64,000 bases of DNA from contig NC_134569.1 in assembly GCF_050947875.1 (NCBI RefSeq), positions 189,034,067-189,098,066 on the forward strand. The letters run 5' to 3'. Below are positions 21,432 to 34,712 of the stretch, in pieces. Made by a program: the position numbers and the translations under genes. Each line of letters opens with the position of its first letter. Within the stretch, counting starts at the first letter, position 1. The notes under the pieces were generated by a model. The model was given only the letters and a program-made list of their open reading frames with translations. It was not told the DNA's origin and ran no database searches. The DNA is from Dermacentor variabilis. Its lineage: Eukaryota > Arthropoda > Arachnida > Ixodida > Ixodidae.

Positions 21432-22762
21432 TTAGATTACAGAGCTCTTTGGAGGCCCTGTAACCGGGGTTTTGCCCTTTCTGGAGCGTTCGAGGGAGCC
21501 TCGCCGCTCCTTAGGCGTTTGGTGCGCCTTGAGGACAGGTGTAGTGTCCATTGCCTCTAGTGAGGCTCGGGACATGTGCTCTTGCGAGCGAGAAGTTTTA
21601 AGAGAGAGTCCCGCCTTGGAGGGCAAGACCTCTACGCCCACCAGCCCTGAGGTCGATGGGGCTCTCTCAGGCATTTGGCTGCGCCGGCTGTTGACAGCGC
21701 TGGAAGGGGCCGGGGAGGGTGGGGTAGCCTCGGCTGCGCGCACGTTCGGGGTCGATGGTCCCTTCTGCTCGGTTGGTGGAGCAGCGCTAGCAGCAAGCAC
21801 CGTGGGGGCCGACGGCGTAACTGCCGGCTCACTGTTTGCGGGTCTGACAGCCGCCGGAGGCCGTTGTGACGCTGCCCCCTGACGTGCCACTTCGGCAAAG
21901 CTTTTCTTTGGCAGGTATGCTACCCGCCTGCGTGCCTCTTTGAACCATATGTTTTCCTTAACTTTGATTGTGACTATTTCTTTTTCTTTTTTCCATGATG
22001 GACAGGACCGCGAGTACGCGGCGTGTTACCCATCACAGTTCACGCAGTGGAGAGAGTTCTCACAAGCTTCAGAGGTGTATTCTTGGGCACTGCATTTCGC
22101 ACAGGTTTGGCGGCCTCGGCAGCTCTGCGAGCTGTGGCCGAAACGTTGGCATTTGAAACATCTCAGGGGGTTTGGCACATATGGCCTAACGCGGAGCTTA
22201 ATATACCCTGCCTCTATTGACTCGGGCAGGATACTTGAACCGAACGTAATTATCAAGTGCTTCGTTTGGATTTCTTTGCCGTCTCGCCTCATCTTAATTC
22301 TTTTAACATTGATCACATTCTGTTCACTGAAGCCCTCCAAGAGTTCCGCTTCAGTTAACTCCAAAAGATCATCATCTGAGACTACGCCACGGGTGGTATT
22401 CATAGTACGGTGGGGGTTACGATTACCTTGGTTTCCCCAAATGACACTAGTTTTGGCAGTTTCTCATACTGCGTCTGATCATGGAGCTCCAAGAGGAGAT
22501 CACCGCTTGACATCTTCGACGCCTTATATCCTGGACCAAAAATTTCAGTTAACGACTTCGAAACAAGAAATGGTGAGACGGTTCGAACTAGTTTGCCTGG
22601 GTTTTCAGAGTGTACCACATGAAAACGGGGGAAGGTGTGGACTTGGCGTCCGAAAAATTGGAAAACATCTTCGGTGCGCCCTCTTTTCTGAGGGCGATCA
22701 GGTAGTGGAGGGAAGGGAGTGGCCATGTGTAGACATGTATTTTCGGCAGCAACGCTAGCCAC
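21432..22762 (-). pseudogene. I-like LINE copy 1 ORF1 (nucleic-acid-binding protein)
   Basis: The pieces 22762-22400, 22403-22026 and 21898-21432 read in order. The N-terminus holds RPQKRGRTEDVFQFF and an RRM-like segment (SFGETKVIVTPTVL, LLEGFSEQNVINVKRIKM). It continues with SILPESIEAGYIKLRVRPY, zinc knuckles CFKCQRFGHSSQSC and a second CAKC-type knuckle, then a Ser/Pro/Ala-rich tail. Such ORF1 proteins coat the element RNA and help it reach the target DNA. A stop after CVNCDG and frameshifts disable this copy. Confidence 0.8.
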
Positions 22763-22789
22763 CCACCATGGAGTCCAACAAGGGGACGC

Positions 22790-23250
22790 TGCAGGGCCTG
22801 AAAAACAGGGCCTGCAAACGCCAGCTGTACGTCGCCACTATAACCGAATATGACATAACCAAGGTTGGCTACTCACAAAAGGTTAACCCTTGCTGCCAGG
22901 ATGCTCGGAAGTAATAAAGAAATGAGAAGGAGACAGGAAAGGTGGAAAGTAAGGGAAAGACCAAGGTAGTAGGGAGAGAGAGACAGGAAAAGGCAACTAC
23001 CAATTTCTCCCGGGTGGGTCAGTCCGGGGGTGCCGTCTACGTGAAGCAGAGGCCAAAGAGGTGTGTTGCCTCCGCCGGGGGGCCTTAAAGGTCCGTTCAC
23101 CCGGCATCGGCTCAACCCCCAGGATCCCCTTTTCCCCGGACACAGCTAAGCCACGCACGGTTAAACGCGGGAGGGTCCAACCCTCGCTTGCCCGGGTACG
23201 TGGTGTCGCAACACACCAAACACCTGCTTACGCGGACGCCCCTACGGGGG
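22790..23250 (-). other. I-like LINE 5' UTR
   Basis: This is GC-rich sequence ahead of ORF1 with no long frame. It is the only complete 5' end of the family in the window; copies 2 and 3 are 5'-truncated. Non-LTR elements usually carry an internal promoter here, but I see no defined motif. Confidence 0.6.
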
Positions 23251-23262
23251 CATTGGGTGTTT

Positions 23263-24845
23263 CATTGCAACCATGCTTTTGGCGAATGGTTGCAAAGAAG
23301 GTCTCCAATGTGTCTTGCTGTAAGCGCCGTGTTTCCAGATTTGAATAATTGAAGTTTTCTTTTAGATCAGTCCACAACAGGAGCAGGACTTTGTGGTTTG
23401 CCATCCTCTGATTGTGTGCGGTTGCTTGTCCCGAGGACCACCGAAGTGCCATTGGGCAATCCAACTAATGCACGACTCAAGGAACGTGTGGTGCTCCGAG
23501 CCCTGTGACATTGCGTACCTGATTTTTTCATCTTGTTTTTTTTACTGCAGAGCTGTTGAGCGTGTCAAAAAGCTTATTCATCCTTTCTGCGAATTCTGTA
23601 CTAGCTTTTGCACCTACAGGAAGCTCTCCAATGGCAATAAGAGTGAGCAGTGCAACAAACAGATTCGCTGAAAACCTGCGTTGCATACTTCACTCTCATG
23701 TCAGTGAAAGGCATCCTGTAGATGTGTTGTTCTCGGAGTTTTTTGGCCAATTTCCTTTTAAATTGTTCAGTACGTCTGTTAGATGCCTTATCGATGGTGA
23801 GAGTTTCTGTGTACAGGGTTTCAATGTGTTTCCACTCCACAACCACTGAGGCAATTGTAAGTTTACCTCGCCTCAAATTGTTCCTTGGGCATTTGATGAG
23901 GTGCGGAGTGTCAAACATGAAGTATACCTTTCGATTATTTACAACAAAGAACGGCTCATGGAAAGAATGGATAAGGATTTTTGACAAGCTCACATTGTTT
24001 GAGCCTTGGTCACAGATCACCGCTTTAACCAAGAGACCTTTTGTTTCAAGCTGTTGTATTAAAGCAAGCATAAGCCGTCGCATTACAAGGGCTGGAGTTG
24101 CATTGTGGGACACTACAAAGGCTACTGGCTGCATCCAACTTCTCGATATGCCAGACACTGCCACAAGGAGTGCTGTGTTTGCCACACGAGAAGTTCTGCT
24201 GTTTCCATTGTCTGTAAAGCCAATTACAATGTCCTGTGACTGATCATGCATTAAATTTTGTTTTAGGGCAATTTCATCAAATAGCAGGCAGCACGCTCTG
24301 TCTTGCACTGGCCAATCCTTACTTATTGATCTAATTGCATCCGTGGCACCTGGTATGATACCAGGTGCCATGGCAATGTCTCCCAGTCAGCGCCTCAGTG
24401 TCCTCACATGCGGCAAATGAAGAACCTCCATTAAGAAGCGATGAGCTTTTGGAGAATGGAAAAATAAATTTAACCCAAATTGCTTCCTTTCTTTGGACAG
24501 GTGCTTTTTTAGATTTTGGAAAAGAGCAGAGCCTGATTTGTGCTTTAACCAATTCAAAAAGGTCTGTTGATATATGCGGCTCAATCCTGTTCAGTGCCTC
24601 ATTACGTGTTATGCGTTTGGCCTGGTGCTTTCTCTTAATTCGTGCCAATGCCTTTCGGTACTTGTCTTTTCGAGTAGTAATTTCATGAAAGCGCTTTTTT
24701 GTTTTTGGGGTTTATGCAGATGCACGTTTCCTACGGGCTGCTTTTGGAGTGCGTGGTGTTCCTGCGGGCACCTTTCTCTGTTCGCTTGATGCAGCATGTT
24801 CTTCAGTGGTCCCTACTTCAGAAGGACCACTGGTACCAGCAGGAC
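23263..24845 (-). pseudogene. P-type gene exon 8, part 1: transposase core
   Basis: The acceptor tttcgcttttag precedes 24845. The protein runs PAGTSGPSEVGTTEEH, a basic stretch, KYRKALARIKRKHQAKR, then QFGLNLFFHSPKAHRFL and LPHVRTLRR. It continues with LLFDEIALKQN, VKAVICDQGSNN and YFMFDTPHLIKCPRNNL, then AERMNKLFDTLNSS and RRLQQDTLETFFATIRQ. The three Asp-bearing motifs are the RNase-H-like catalytic core of P transposases. Damage: TAA at 24714-24712, TGA at 24389-24387 replacing the Trp of an LRRWLG motif with the frame continuing beyond, and frameshifts near 24505, 23650 and two more at about 23400-23560. The ORF is cut at 23262 by the LINE insertion and resumes at 17325. Confidence 0.85.
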
Positions 24846-25848
24846 CTAAAAGCGAAATAAAAAAAATTAATTGCTGTTATGGTTGAACGTATTTTGAATA
24901 GCAGCACACGACTTTCATGTGGCTTGGGCAAGCAACAAATTTGGCATCGACTATGATAACCTCTTTGTTTGCAGGATCATCATACAGAGCTTTCATGAAA
25001 ACTTGTTTGATACCTTAATTTTTGTACCGATTGTATAGCGCCATACTAAGTTAGGTGCACATTATTAAAATAATTTTAGAAAAGTGGAGCACTAATAATT
25101 TATGCTATACATAAAGTTCAACTGAATGTTAAAAGTGAGCAACAAATTGCACAATGTGCTCAATAACTACAGTGTGGTGAAAAAATCGTTCGTATAAATG
25201 TTTATAACTTGAAATGTCCTACGTGAAGGTTTTCAATGCCATTTCTTTATTTCTTAGCAATTTGAAGAGTGTTCTACATATATGCAAAAATGCGCAGTCA
25301 AGTCATTGTGGGTTGTGCTTGACATCTGTATGACGGGCACTAAAAGTGTGAGTGCACTTGAAATTGTCATTGTAGTGCAAAAGGAATTCTGCTACTGTGT
25401 CTATTTTTCACCTATGTTATCAAGATCCATTATTTAAATTTACAACATGCAATGTTTAGAAGTAACAACAGCAAGCTGTGCAATTATATGCTGTTATATC
25501 TGAATCATATGAAACGTTTGACATTTCTTCAGCAAATCGAATGGCCTACACCAGGAGGCTATATATGTACTCTCTTTCATCACCCCGCTTATATTGTCAT
25601 CCAATTAAGTAGGCTCCTGAATTTTATGTATTGCTGGCACATTCTTATAGGGACACTTTATTTGAATGCCTAAGGATTATAGAATAACCTTTAAGAACTA
25701 TATTTTTGTTACAACTTATACCCATGATATAGTAGCCCACCTTGATCAAGTGGGCATATTTTTTCAGTGTGCGGTAGTTTGTGTTTACGTGCCTTTTTAA
25801 ACTCTAGGATATACAGTAGAACAACATGCAAACTATGAGTGCACTTAC

Positions 25849-27367
25849 ATTCATCTGTCAGGTCGACTGGCTCCGATAACAGGGGCGTGGCTGTAGTGGC
25901 CAAGTCGTCATCTGCAAAGTACAAAAAAAAAAAAAAAACAAATGAAACATTCATGCCAACGCCCACACAAGCGGAGCTTGTATTTGACATTATTGCGAAT
26001 GCAAAAAAGAAGTTCTGTTGTGAAACAAGCTTCATATTTTTGCGCATATATGGCTGAACGAAGAAACTTTTGTTAGCATGATTTCCACTAGCATATCACA
26101 ACTTTTTCTTTTGCTGTGTGCATCTTGCACCTATGCAGTGGCAAAACACTTCAATGAAATACACCTAGGTGACAGGTCTCGGGAACAAAGAGACAACCTG
26201 TTTACATGCCAACCATGCTAAAAAGTGAAGGAAAACTTACCAGAGGGGCAATTGTCATCCTCTCCTCCACTGCTGTGAAACTCAGCATTCTCTGCGGAGA
26301 AAAATGCTTCTTTTAGATTCTACGTGTCGGTGAAATTGAAACTAAAGAAATATTATGAGACAACACCGCAGCTACCATCTGAAATATGTAGAATTAGCCA
26401 GTGGCTTGTTGTGCAAGAAAAAGCATTTCGGCAAAATGGTGATGAGGGAGCAGTGCAACAAAGTGGCTTTAAAGAATAGGTGTTCCTACATGCACGTACT
26501 TTATGACTTCATGTCTTGCAGTTAGCTTGATATGCCCAAGTATTGAAGCTGCAACTTTGGATTCACGAAACTATTTGGTTACCCCATTGCAGTGGCATTC
26601 GTTAGAGTCATAAAAAGTTAGCGAAATAAGCGAGAACAAGGTGAAGGCAGGAGCCAACGTTTCGACAAGGGGACTTGCCTTCTTCAAGGCATTGAAGAAA
26701 AGTCCACTTGTCGAAACATTGGCTCCTGCTTTCACCTTATTCTCGTTTTGTTCATCATCTTGAATTTCCATCTCCTGCCTTCCCCGTGTTTTCCATAAAA
26801 AGTTAGTTACACCTGTGAGGAAGTAACTATACCGCAGGAGTCAACAGCCACTAATGCTGATGAGGCTAAGGTACTAATTCAATTGCCAATGAAATTTTTT
26901 CTGCGTAGTTTTCGAAATGTAGAATGTAACATGCAGCCACGTTACCTTGATCAAAACTTTTGTTTCCGTCTGCGCCCTGCCATTCCAGTGCCAGAGGTGC
27001 TCGGCAGTAGTCTGCATTGACAAAATACTGCTAAGTACTTGTGAAGGGGGTTGACAGGGCAATGAGCCAATATTTTTTATCTGGTGTGTTTACGCTGAAT
27101 AAACTAATAACGGATGCTTACCATGGTCATGCAGAGGGTTGTCTTGGAGCGTGTCTGCAAAAAAGAAAAAAAGAACTGTACCACAGAGAACTATTCGCTG
27201 GTGCATGTAGCGCAAGCTTTCGTAAACAAAGAAATAATGAAGTAGATCATTCGTCTGTGCTTGGCAAATTTGTTCTGCCACATATTTAAAAAATAACTGG
27301 CTCTGCTTAGGATGGAATATTTTTTTAATAAGAGGCTTACCTTCTTGCATGTCATCTTTGAAAAAGT
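25849..27367 (-). CDS. P-type gene exons 3-7: five symmetric acidic mini-exons
   Basis: The exons are E3 27367-27341 (27 nt, FFKDDMQE), E4 27154-27122 (33 nt, TLQDNPLHDH), E5 26969-26946 (24 nt, GNKSFDQ), E6 26291-26241 (51 nt, NAEFHSSGGEDDNCPS) and E7 25911-25849 (63 nt, DDLATTATPLLSEPVDLTDE). Each has a tgcag-type or cgcag acceptor and a gtaag- or gtaac-type donor. Every length is a multiple of three and every exon is phase 1 at both ends, so any one can be skipped without shifting frame. Most begin with a split Asp or Glu codon. They form an acidic, low-complexity linker between THAP and the catalytic region. The coordinates were derived by eye, with no transcript data. Confidence 0.65.
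26631..26745. repeat. Foldback repeat, 44-bp arms
   Basis: Arms 26631-26674 and 26702-26745 are inverted copies with a handful of mismatches (shared gcaggagccaa, gtttcgacaag) around a 27-base spacer. It lies in intron 5 of the P-type gene. It has no coding capacity and is a candidate small foldback element. Confidence 0.8.
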
Positions 27368-27513
27368 CTGCAATAAAGAAAGATATTCACATTCACATAC
27401 CCGAATACATTACACACATTTATATTGGCTTTACCAAAGGACTCCTTAGATATACTTATTGAAGGATAAATTATGTTCAACTGGGTGCACCAAGGGCCTA
27501 AGTTTAGGCTCAC

Positions 27514-27680
27514 ACACCTTCACAGAGGGGACTGCTCCTCGTGTGAGCCTTGTGCAGGCATCACTTGTGAAGCAATCCCGTGTAAAGTGTTTGCAGCAGA
27601 GCACATATGTTCCATGTATTTGGCTCCTTGATGTGATCAAAAGATCTGGCCTGTTTGCATACTGAAGCCAGGCTTCCAAT
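27514..27680 (-). CDS. P-type gene exon 2: THAP C-terminal half
   Basis: The acceptor atcatttcag precedes the exon. The frame reads RLEAWLQYANR (invariant Trp), then GTYVLCCKHFTRDCFTS (Cys-x2-His-Phe zinc ligands), then LTRGAVPSVKV, the AVP motif that closes THAP domains. Of three overlapping donor choices, AAGGTGT|gtgagc is preferred: it is the best consensus and leaves phase 1, which fits every following exon. With exon 1 this gives a complete C2CH THAP domain of about 85 residues with all hallmark residues present. Confidence 0.8.
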
Positions 27681-27700
27681 CTGAAATGATAAGAAACTAA

Positions 27701-28790
27701 GCTGATCATTTGTTCTCTTCAGCACTTCTGCATTGCATTTCTGCATTCTATACTACTTATACAAGAAAAGCTACAGCTTCGAATGTGAATGGTATGACAG
27801 TTTAATGCAGGAAAATGCCGTATGCTAATGAGTACCTATAGTATTTGATATTTGTATGATAAATTTTCATTAGCCAAACATACAAAATTTTTCATAAAGT
27901 ATGCGTGTCCTATAACTTAATGAATGTATTGAAAAAAGAAATGAAGAAAAGCTGATCATACGTAACTTATTAAAGATAACTACTAGTAACGAAAACGTTG
28001 TGCCCATAAAACGTGGGCCGGACAGTAGACCGCTCTTCCGCTAACTTCGGCCTTCGGCGCTTTGCAGGATTCTCCTTCTCGAGCACCGCCTGTACAGACA
28101 TCTATCTCCTAGATCTGCGTGCTTTTACAACGTCGGCTCGCCCAGTGAAGGACCGCCGTCGCGCGCGGAAGCTCACTATACGTATGTACAGTCGCCGTGC
28201 CGCGCGCGCGCGAGTAAATGTTGCGACCTCGAGCAATCGAGTTTTGGTGCCTTCGCGGCAACGCAACCCCATCCCCGGAACCGATCATTTCGTCACATAT
28301 AATTAGTTGTCCTTTCTATCTATACAACATACATCAAAACAGTATTCCAGAATTAGCGCATACATCTACCACGCCTGCTAATGTAGGTATTTGTGTATCA
28401 TATCCGCTTGTTTACAGTCTGCAGAAGCTCTCAACCTAAGGCGAGTCAGTTGAAGTGCCACTTATGCGGAATGCCGCCTCTTACAAAGAATACGGGCAGA
28501 AATATAACAAACGAGCAAGTGTCTCGCATAAAAGTAATTTTCGCCGTCAGAGAAATGCTATGCGCGCCCTTTGGCACGCCGAATCAGCACATTCAGTTTT
28601 AATTTGGTTTCAACCGCCTCCCGTATATTTGCCGAAAAGCAGACTAAAAGCCAGAATAAAATAAATATTGCTACACTCGTTGACACGACACACAGCCTGT
28701 AACTGTTTCAAATAACAGTTTTGTTGCGCAATGGCGCGCTTACTTTTGCTTCGCATAAGTTACGCGACAGTCACAGAAACGTATGTGGAC
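27701..28790. other. Intron 1 of P-type gene
   Basis: The 5' half is AT-rich, with a GC-rich island at 28010-28290 (ccgccgtcgcgcgcggaag region). The island looks like foreign sequence within the intron, but no boundary or family was identified. Confidence 0.4.
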
Positions 28791-28798
28791 GCACGTAC

Positions 28799-28896
28799 CT
28801 GTGGTCTGCAGGAACTTTGAAGAAACGGTTCGCACCCTTGTAGCCAGAATTGTTGCACCATTTTGCACAGCAGTGCACATGGTAATTGGCCGGCAT
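28799..28896 (-). CDS. P-type gene exon 1: THAP N-terminal half
   Basis: The ATG at 28896 opens a 98-nt exon reading MPANYHVHCCAKWCNN, then FFKVPADH. The CCAKWC cysteines are the first zinc ligands, and FFKVPAD is the conserved turn. It ends CACAG|gtacgt. The split codon AG|A (Arg) joins exon 2 in frame, 1.1 kb away. Confidence 0.8.
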
Positions 28897-29519
28897 TCGG
28901 AGGCATCCAGCTCGCTTCCAGCGGTTCTGCCGAAACTTTCAGGTCGTCTGCTGCCGTCGTCTGCTCCCGATGCTTGTTCGCCGCTGACCACTTCATCACG
29001 CGCACAAACACTTACACGTTTCAGATAACAAGCACTTACACTTTTCAGATAATCTACAATGTACCTGCTAATAACTTACTATGAAAGCTAATTATTTCAA
29101 CGTCTTAGGGTTATTTGTCTTACAATAGAATTACATTAAAAGGCTTAGTTCTGGTTTCGTTTACCGCCGCCGGCGGTGCGCTGCTATCGTTTCGATGGTG
29201 GCGCCACCTCAAGGCTTGCACGCGAAACACGCAACATGGCACAGGCTTGCATGCTTCATTCGTCAGACATACCGCCGAAGCGAGCGAAACGGGCCGCGCA
29301 CCTGAGCGTTGGCCTGTTCGGTCACCGGTGTGCCTGTTTTTCCATTTTTGGATTTAGCCTGGTTTGGTGGGCTCCTGGCGAATTATTGCGCTCCTTCTGA
29401 ACTTCGACATGACACCACTGCACTATTGGACTGCGGCAAGGTGATATATTTTGTTCGACCGTCTGCGACGCATTTCAAGCAAATACATGCTTACGGCACG
29501 GCACCTAGACTAGAATTGC
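28897..29519. other. 5' flank of P-type gene
   Basis: This is upstream of the THAP start codon. It contains ttcagataacaagcacttacac followed by a near-repeat (about 29020-29050) and a GC-rich block at 29165-29330. No TIR or TATA element can be supported. Confidence 0.4.
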
Positions 29520-30050
29520 GACGCAGTTAACGAAAAGCAGCGCGGCCGTCGTGGTGCAGTTAATTTGAATTAATGACTCGTAGTTGGAGATGTTCTTGCG
29601 ACGCTTTCTATGAGCCCCAATATTATTGTAACTTGTTTCAGTAATTTTTGGGCACGCTAGTCGCACGGGGTGCCGTGACGCAGTTTCGCGTGTACTGAAT
29701 CTTACTGCGACAATTTTGGCGCTTTCTCTGACCCCTAACATTATTGTAACTAATTTAGTTACTTTTCGGGGTACTTTTCAAGCGCAGTGGACGCGCCTTG
29801 CGCTGTGACGCGGTTAGCCGAAAAGAGCAAGGCCGTGGTGCGGAGTTAAGTTTCGCGCTTGAATGCACTGATAAGTTCCTGCCGCTTTCTCTGACGCCCA
29901 ACATTGTTGAAAATTATTTTCGGTACTTTTTTTTTGTTACTTAGGAGGCACGGTCGCCGGTCCTGTCGTGACTCGGCGAAAATAGCTCGGCCATGGTGAC
30001 AGTTGGTTTGGCGCTTACTGAATCTTACTGCGAAAGGTTTGTGACAACTT
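29520..30050. repeat. Degenerate tandem repeat, unit about 160 bp
   Basis: Anchor phrases recur in the same order. The gcgctttctctgac type occurs at about 29600, 29719 and 29881. The cgaaaagagcaaggccgtgg type occurs at about 29530, 29817 and 29976. The gtgacgcagtt / gtgacgcgg / gtgactcgg type and the cttactgaatcttactgcga type also recur. Spacing between the best-preserved units is about 160 bp, and the second unit has lost about 40 bp. There are about 3.3 units, each well diverged. It is satellite-like and without coding capacity. Confidence 0.75.
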
Positions 30051-30210
30051 TTGTGGCCCCCCCAAATTTAAGCCTTCTTTTGGTACTCACGCTTGTCGAA
30101 AACGCGACGAGCAATTGTCAAGGGTGATAACACGGCATTGTGTTGCTTGCGCCAACAGAAGATGCAAAAGATAACGCCAAGGAGCACAAACGGCACGAAC
30201 TTGTAACTCA

Positions 30211-33093
<2,883 letters not shown>

Positions 33094-33357
33094 TGGTATG
33101 AGAGTCCCCTTTGGAATGGGGCAGTGGGTTCCGCCACCAAGCTCTTGCTGGTATACTGGCCTATTGTCCTACCTAGGTTTAAAGAAAAATCATGAATTCC
33201 CATAACCAAATCTTCTGACTCCCTGTTGTGAACTTTGTTTTTGTACGTCTCCGTTTTTTGTTGTTGCCCTACTTCCACCAATCTTCCGATCGCCTGTTAC
33301 TAATCTCTGCTGCGGACATGTTTACTTTCCCCCTGCTCGCTGAATCCAAGAGCTTCA
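33094..33357 (-). mobile_element. LINE-C 3' fragment
   Basis: The reverse complement of this stretch matches the last 260 bases of LINE-C (11660-11935): shared gcttggattcagcg-type start, gattggtggaag, aaaaacggagac, cctaggtaggac, agcaagagcttggtggcg and ccattccaaaggggac. It is 5'-truncated. The (CATC) tail seen in the other copy is absent. Confidence 0.82.
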
Positions 33358-34474
33358 ATTATTAATTATGTCCACCTTGCGGGTTTCCGCAGAACTATTA
33401 CGTCTTACAGATTTGTTAAGTTGCGTCTGAGCTAGGCTTCCTACAAAAGTGCGGATGTGTTTGCTGGAACAGTTGTACCGCTTGCATGCTGCGCCAAGGT
33501 ACAGTACAAAATGCAGTCCGGTTCGAAAACATAGGCTTACAAGCACATAGAAGATATGTTTTGAAACATGCGTGCGGTGAAACGGAGCACTCGGGTGTGA
33601 TCGAAAGGCGATTTCCCTTAGCAGTCAGTCCCTGTGTTGTCCGGTTTGAAACAAGCGCTATGAATCCAGTGAGGACGTCCTTGGGACTTCTGAGAAGACC
33701 AAACGGATGTTCGAAAATATCCGAAAACGGAGATCCGTTGGCTGTCCTGCGGACGTTGTTTTGGACGTGGACGTTCGGCTTGAGATCGGACGTCCAGCGG
33801 ACACTCGTGGCCCATTGCGAAGTGCGTCGCGCGCCGGCGCGGATCTATCGCTACCTGCAAGTTATTCTTACCTACACAATACATATGCTTCTTTTTCTTG
33901 TCTGTCACCATTGAAGGACTGCAGCCTAAGCACTTTCAGATGTTTCAGTCGTTACAGCTGCATGATTTTCTTAAATATGATGTGAATCCGGCTGAATGCT
34001 GCTGTCAATGCGACTATTGCAGCTCGAGGTATTTCTCGGTTGGAGAGCGTCAAGGCCGGAGCAGCATGAAGTTTTTGAGCCCTGCTAGGGGATCAATGGA
34101 GTGGCTCTGAAAAGAGCCGTTTTCGAAAAGAGACATTGAGACAAAGGAGGATTTTCGACAGCAGGGGCTCTCAAGCAGCTGCGCACGTAGTCTAAGGCCC
34201 AACCACTGGCATGCTTCGGCACGCGCCGAAAAGCGAACCCGTCGCTTCGCGTTGGTTGGAGGAAAATGGCACGCAACCACTACATAGAAGCTGTGACGCG
34301 CGCCGACGCTCGCTCCTCGGCTGCGGCGCACTGTTGCTGGAATATGTTGTGTTCAACCGTTCAAGTGTGACGCTTGTGACCTAAAACAGTCTCCAGTAAA
34401 CTACGCTCAATACAATAAGTTAGTGAACTGTATGCTCTTTTAGATATTGTAACGATGTTGAGCACCACGGATTA
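33358..34474. other. No gene recognised
   Basis: The block at 33650-33830 repeats ggacg/tccg-type words (ggacgtccttggg, cggacgttg, cggacgtcc) and may be a decayed minisatellite. Nothing coding was seen. Confidence 0.4.
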
Positions 34475-34712
34475 CCCGCCGTGGTTGCTCAGTGGATGTG
34501 GTGTTAGGCTGCTGAGCACAAGGTCGCGGGATGGAATCCCGGCCACGGCGACCGCATTTCGATGGGGGCGAAATGCGAAAACACCCGTGTACTTAGATTT
34601 AGGTGCACGTTAAAGAACCCGAGGTGGTCGAAATTTCTGGTGGCCTCTCTACGGCGTGCCTCATAATCAGAAAGTGGTTTTGGCATGTAAAACCCCATAA
34701 TTTAATTTAATT
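34475..34712 (+). mobile_element. tRNA-derived SINE
   Basis: The head is cccgccgtggttgctcagtgg, then taggctgctgagcacaagg and box-B-like gggatggaatccc. The body is catttcgatgggggcgaaat and tagatttaggtgcacgttaa. The tail is ggttttggcatgtaaaaccc, ending in tttaatttaatt. It is full length and close to the 30211 copy. Confidence 0.88.

Larger units (their letters stand above)
17326..23250 (-). mobile_element. I-like LINE copy 1, full length, 5925 bp
   Basis: A complete non-LTR element lies on the minus strand between a 12-bp duplication with one mismatch (CATTGAGTGTTT 17314-17325, CATTGGGTGTTT 23251-23262). Its order is a GC-rich 5' UTR (23250 to about 22790, starting CCCCCGTAGGGGCGTCC), ORF1 with zinc knuckles, ORF2 with endonuclease, RT, RNase H and a terminal zinc motif, and a 3' end (gcgccattaaacatc) with a short attc-type tail. 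The presence of RNase H and the YVDD RT motif places it in the I/Jockey group, I-like. Both ORFs are broken by many frameshifts. It is inserted in the P-type transposase gene. Confidence 0.88.
16624..28896 (-). pseudogene. P-element/THAP9-like transposase gene, 8 exons, interrupted
   Basis: Eight exons can be followed on the minus strand: E1 28896-28799, E2 27680-27514, E3 27367-27341, E4 27154-27122, E5 26969-26946, E6 26291-26241, E7 25911-25849, and E8 24845 onward to about 16624. All introns begin GT and end AG, and all phases agree. The product would be a THAP DNA-binding domain (E1-E2), an acidic linker (E3-E7), then the P-type transposase with an RNase-H-like core and a GTP-binding-type insertion (E8). 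E8 carries at least two stops and several frameshifts and is split by a 5.9-kb I-like LINE (17326-23250). E1-E7 are clean. P transposases cut and paste DNA in the nucleus, and THAP9 is the domesticated vertebrate relative. No TIRs or TSDs were found at either end, so this could be an old P element copy or a decayed single-copy gene. Confidence 0.8.

Noticed and set aside
21472..21882. 136-codon GC-rich plus frame
   Set aside because: Antisense of the Pro/Ser-rich tail of I-like ORF1.
28010..28290. Solo LTR in intron 1 of the P-type gene
   Set aside because: The GC-rich island stands out from its surroundings, but no TG...CA ends or target duplication could be seen.
29520..30050. Possible CRISPR-like or regulatory repeat array
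   Set aside because: Units are long, diverged and adjacent, without uniform spacers; a eukaryotic tandem repeat fits better.
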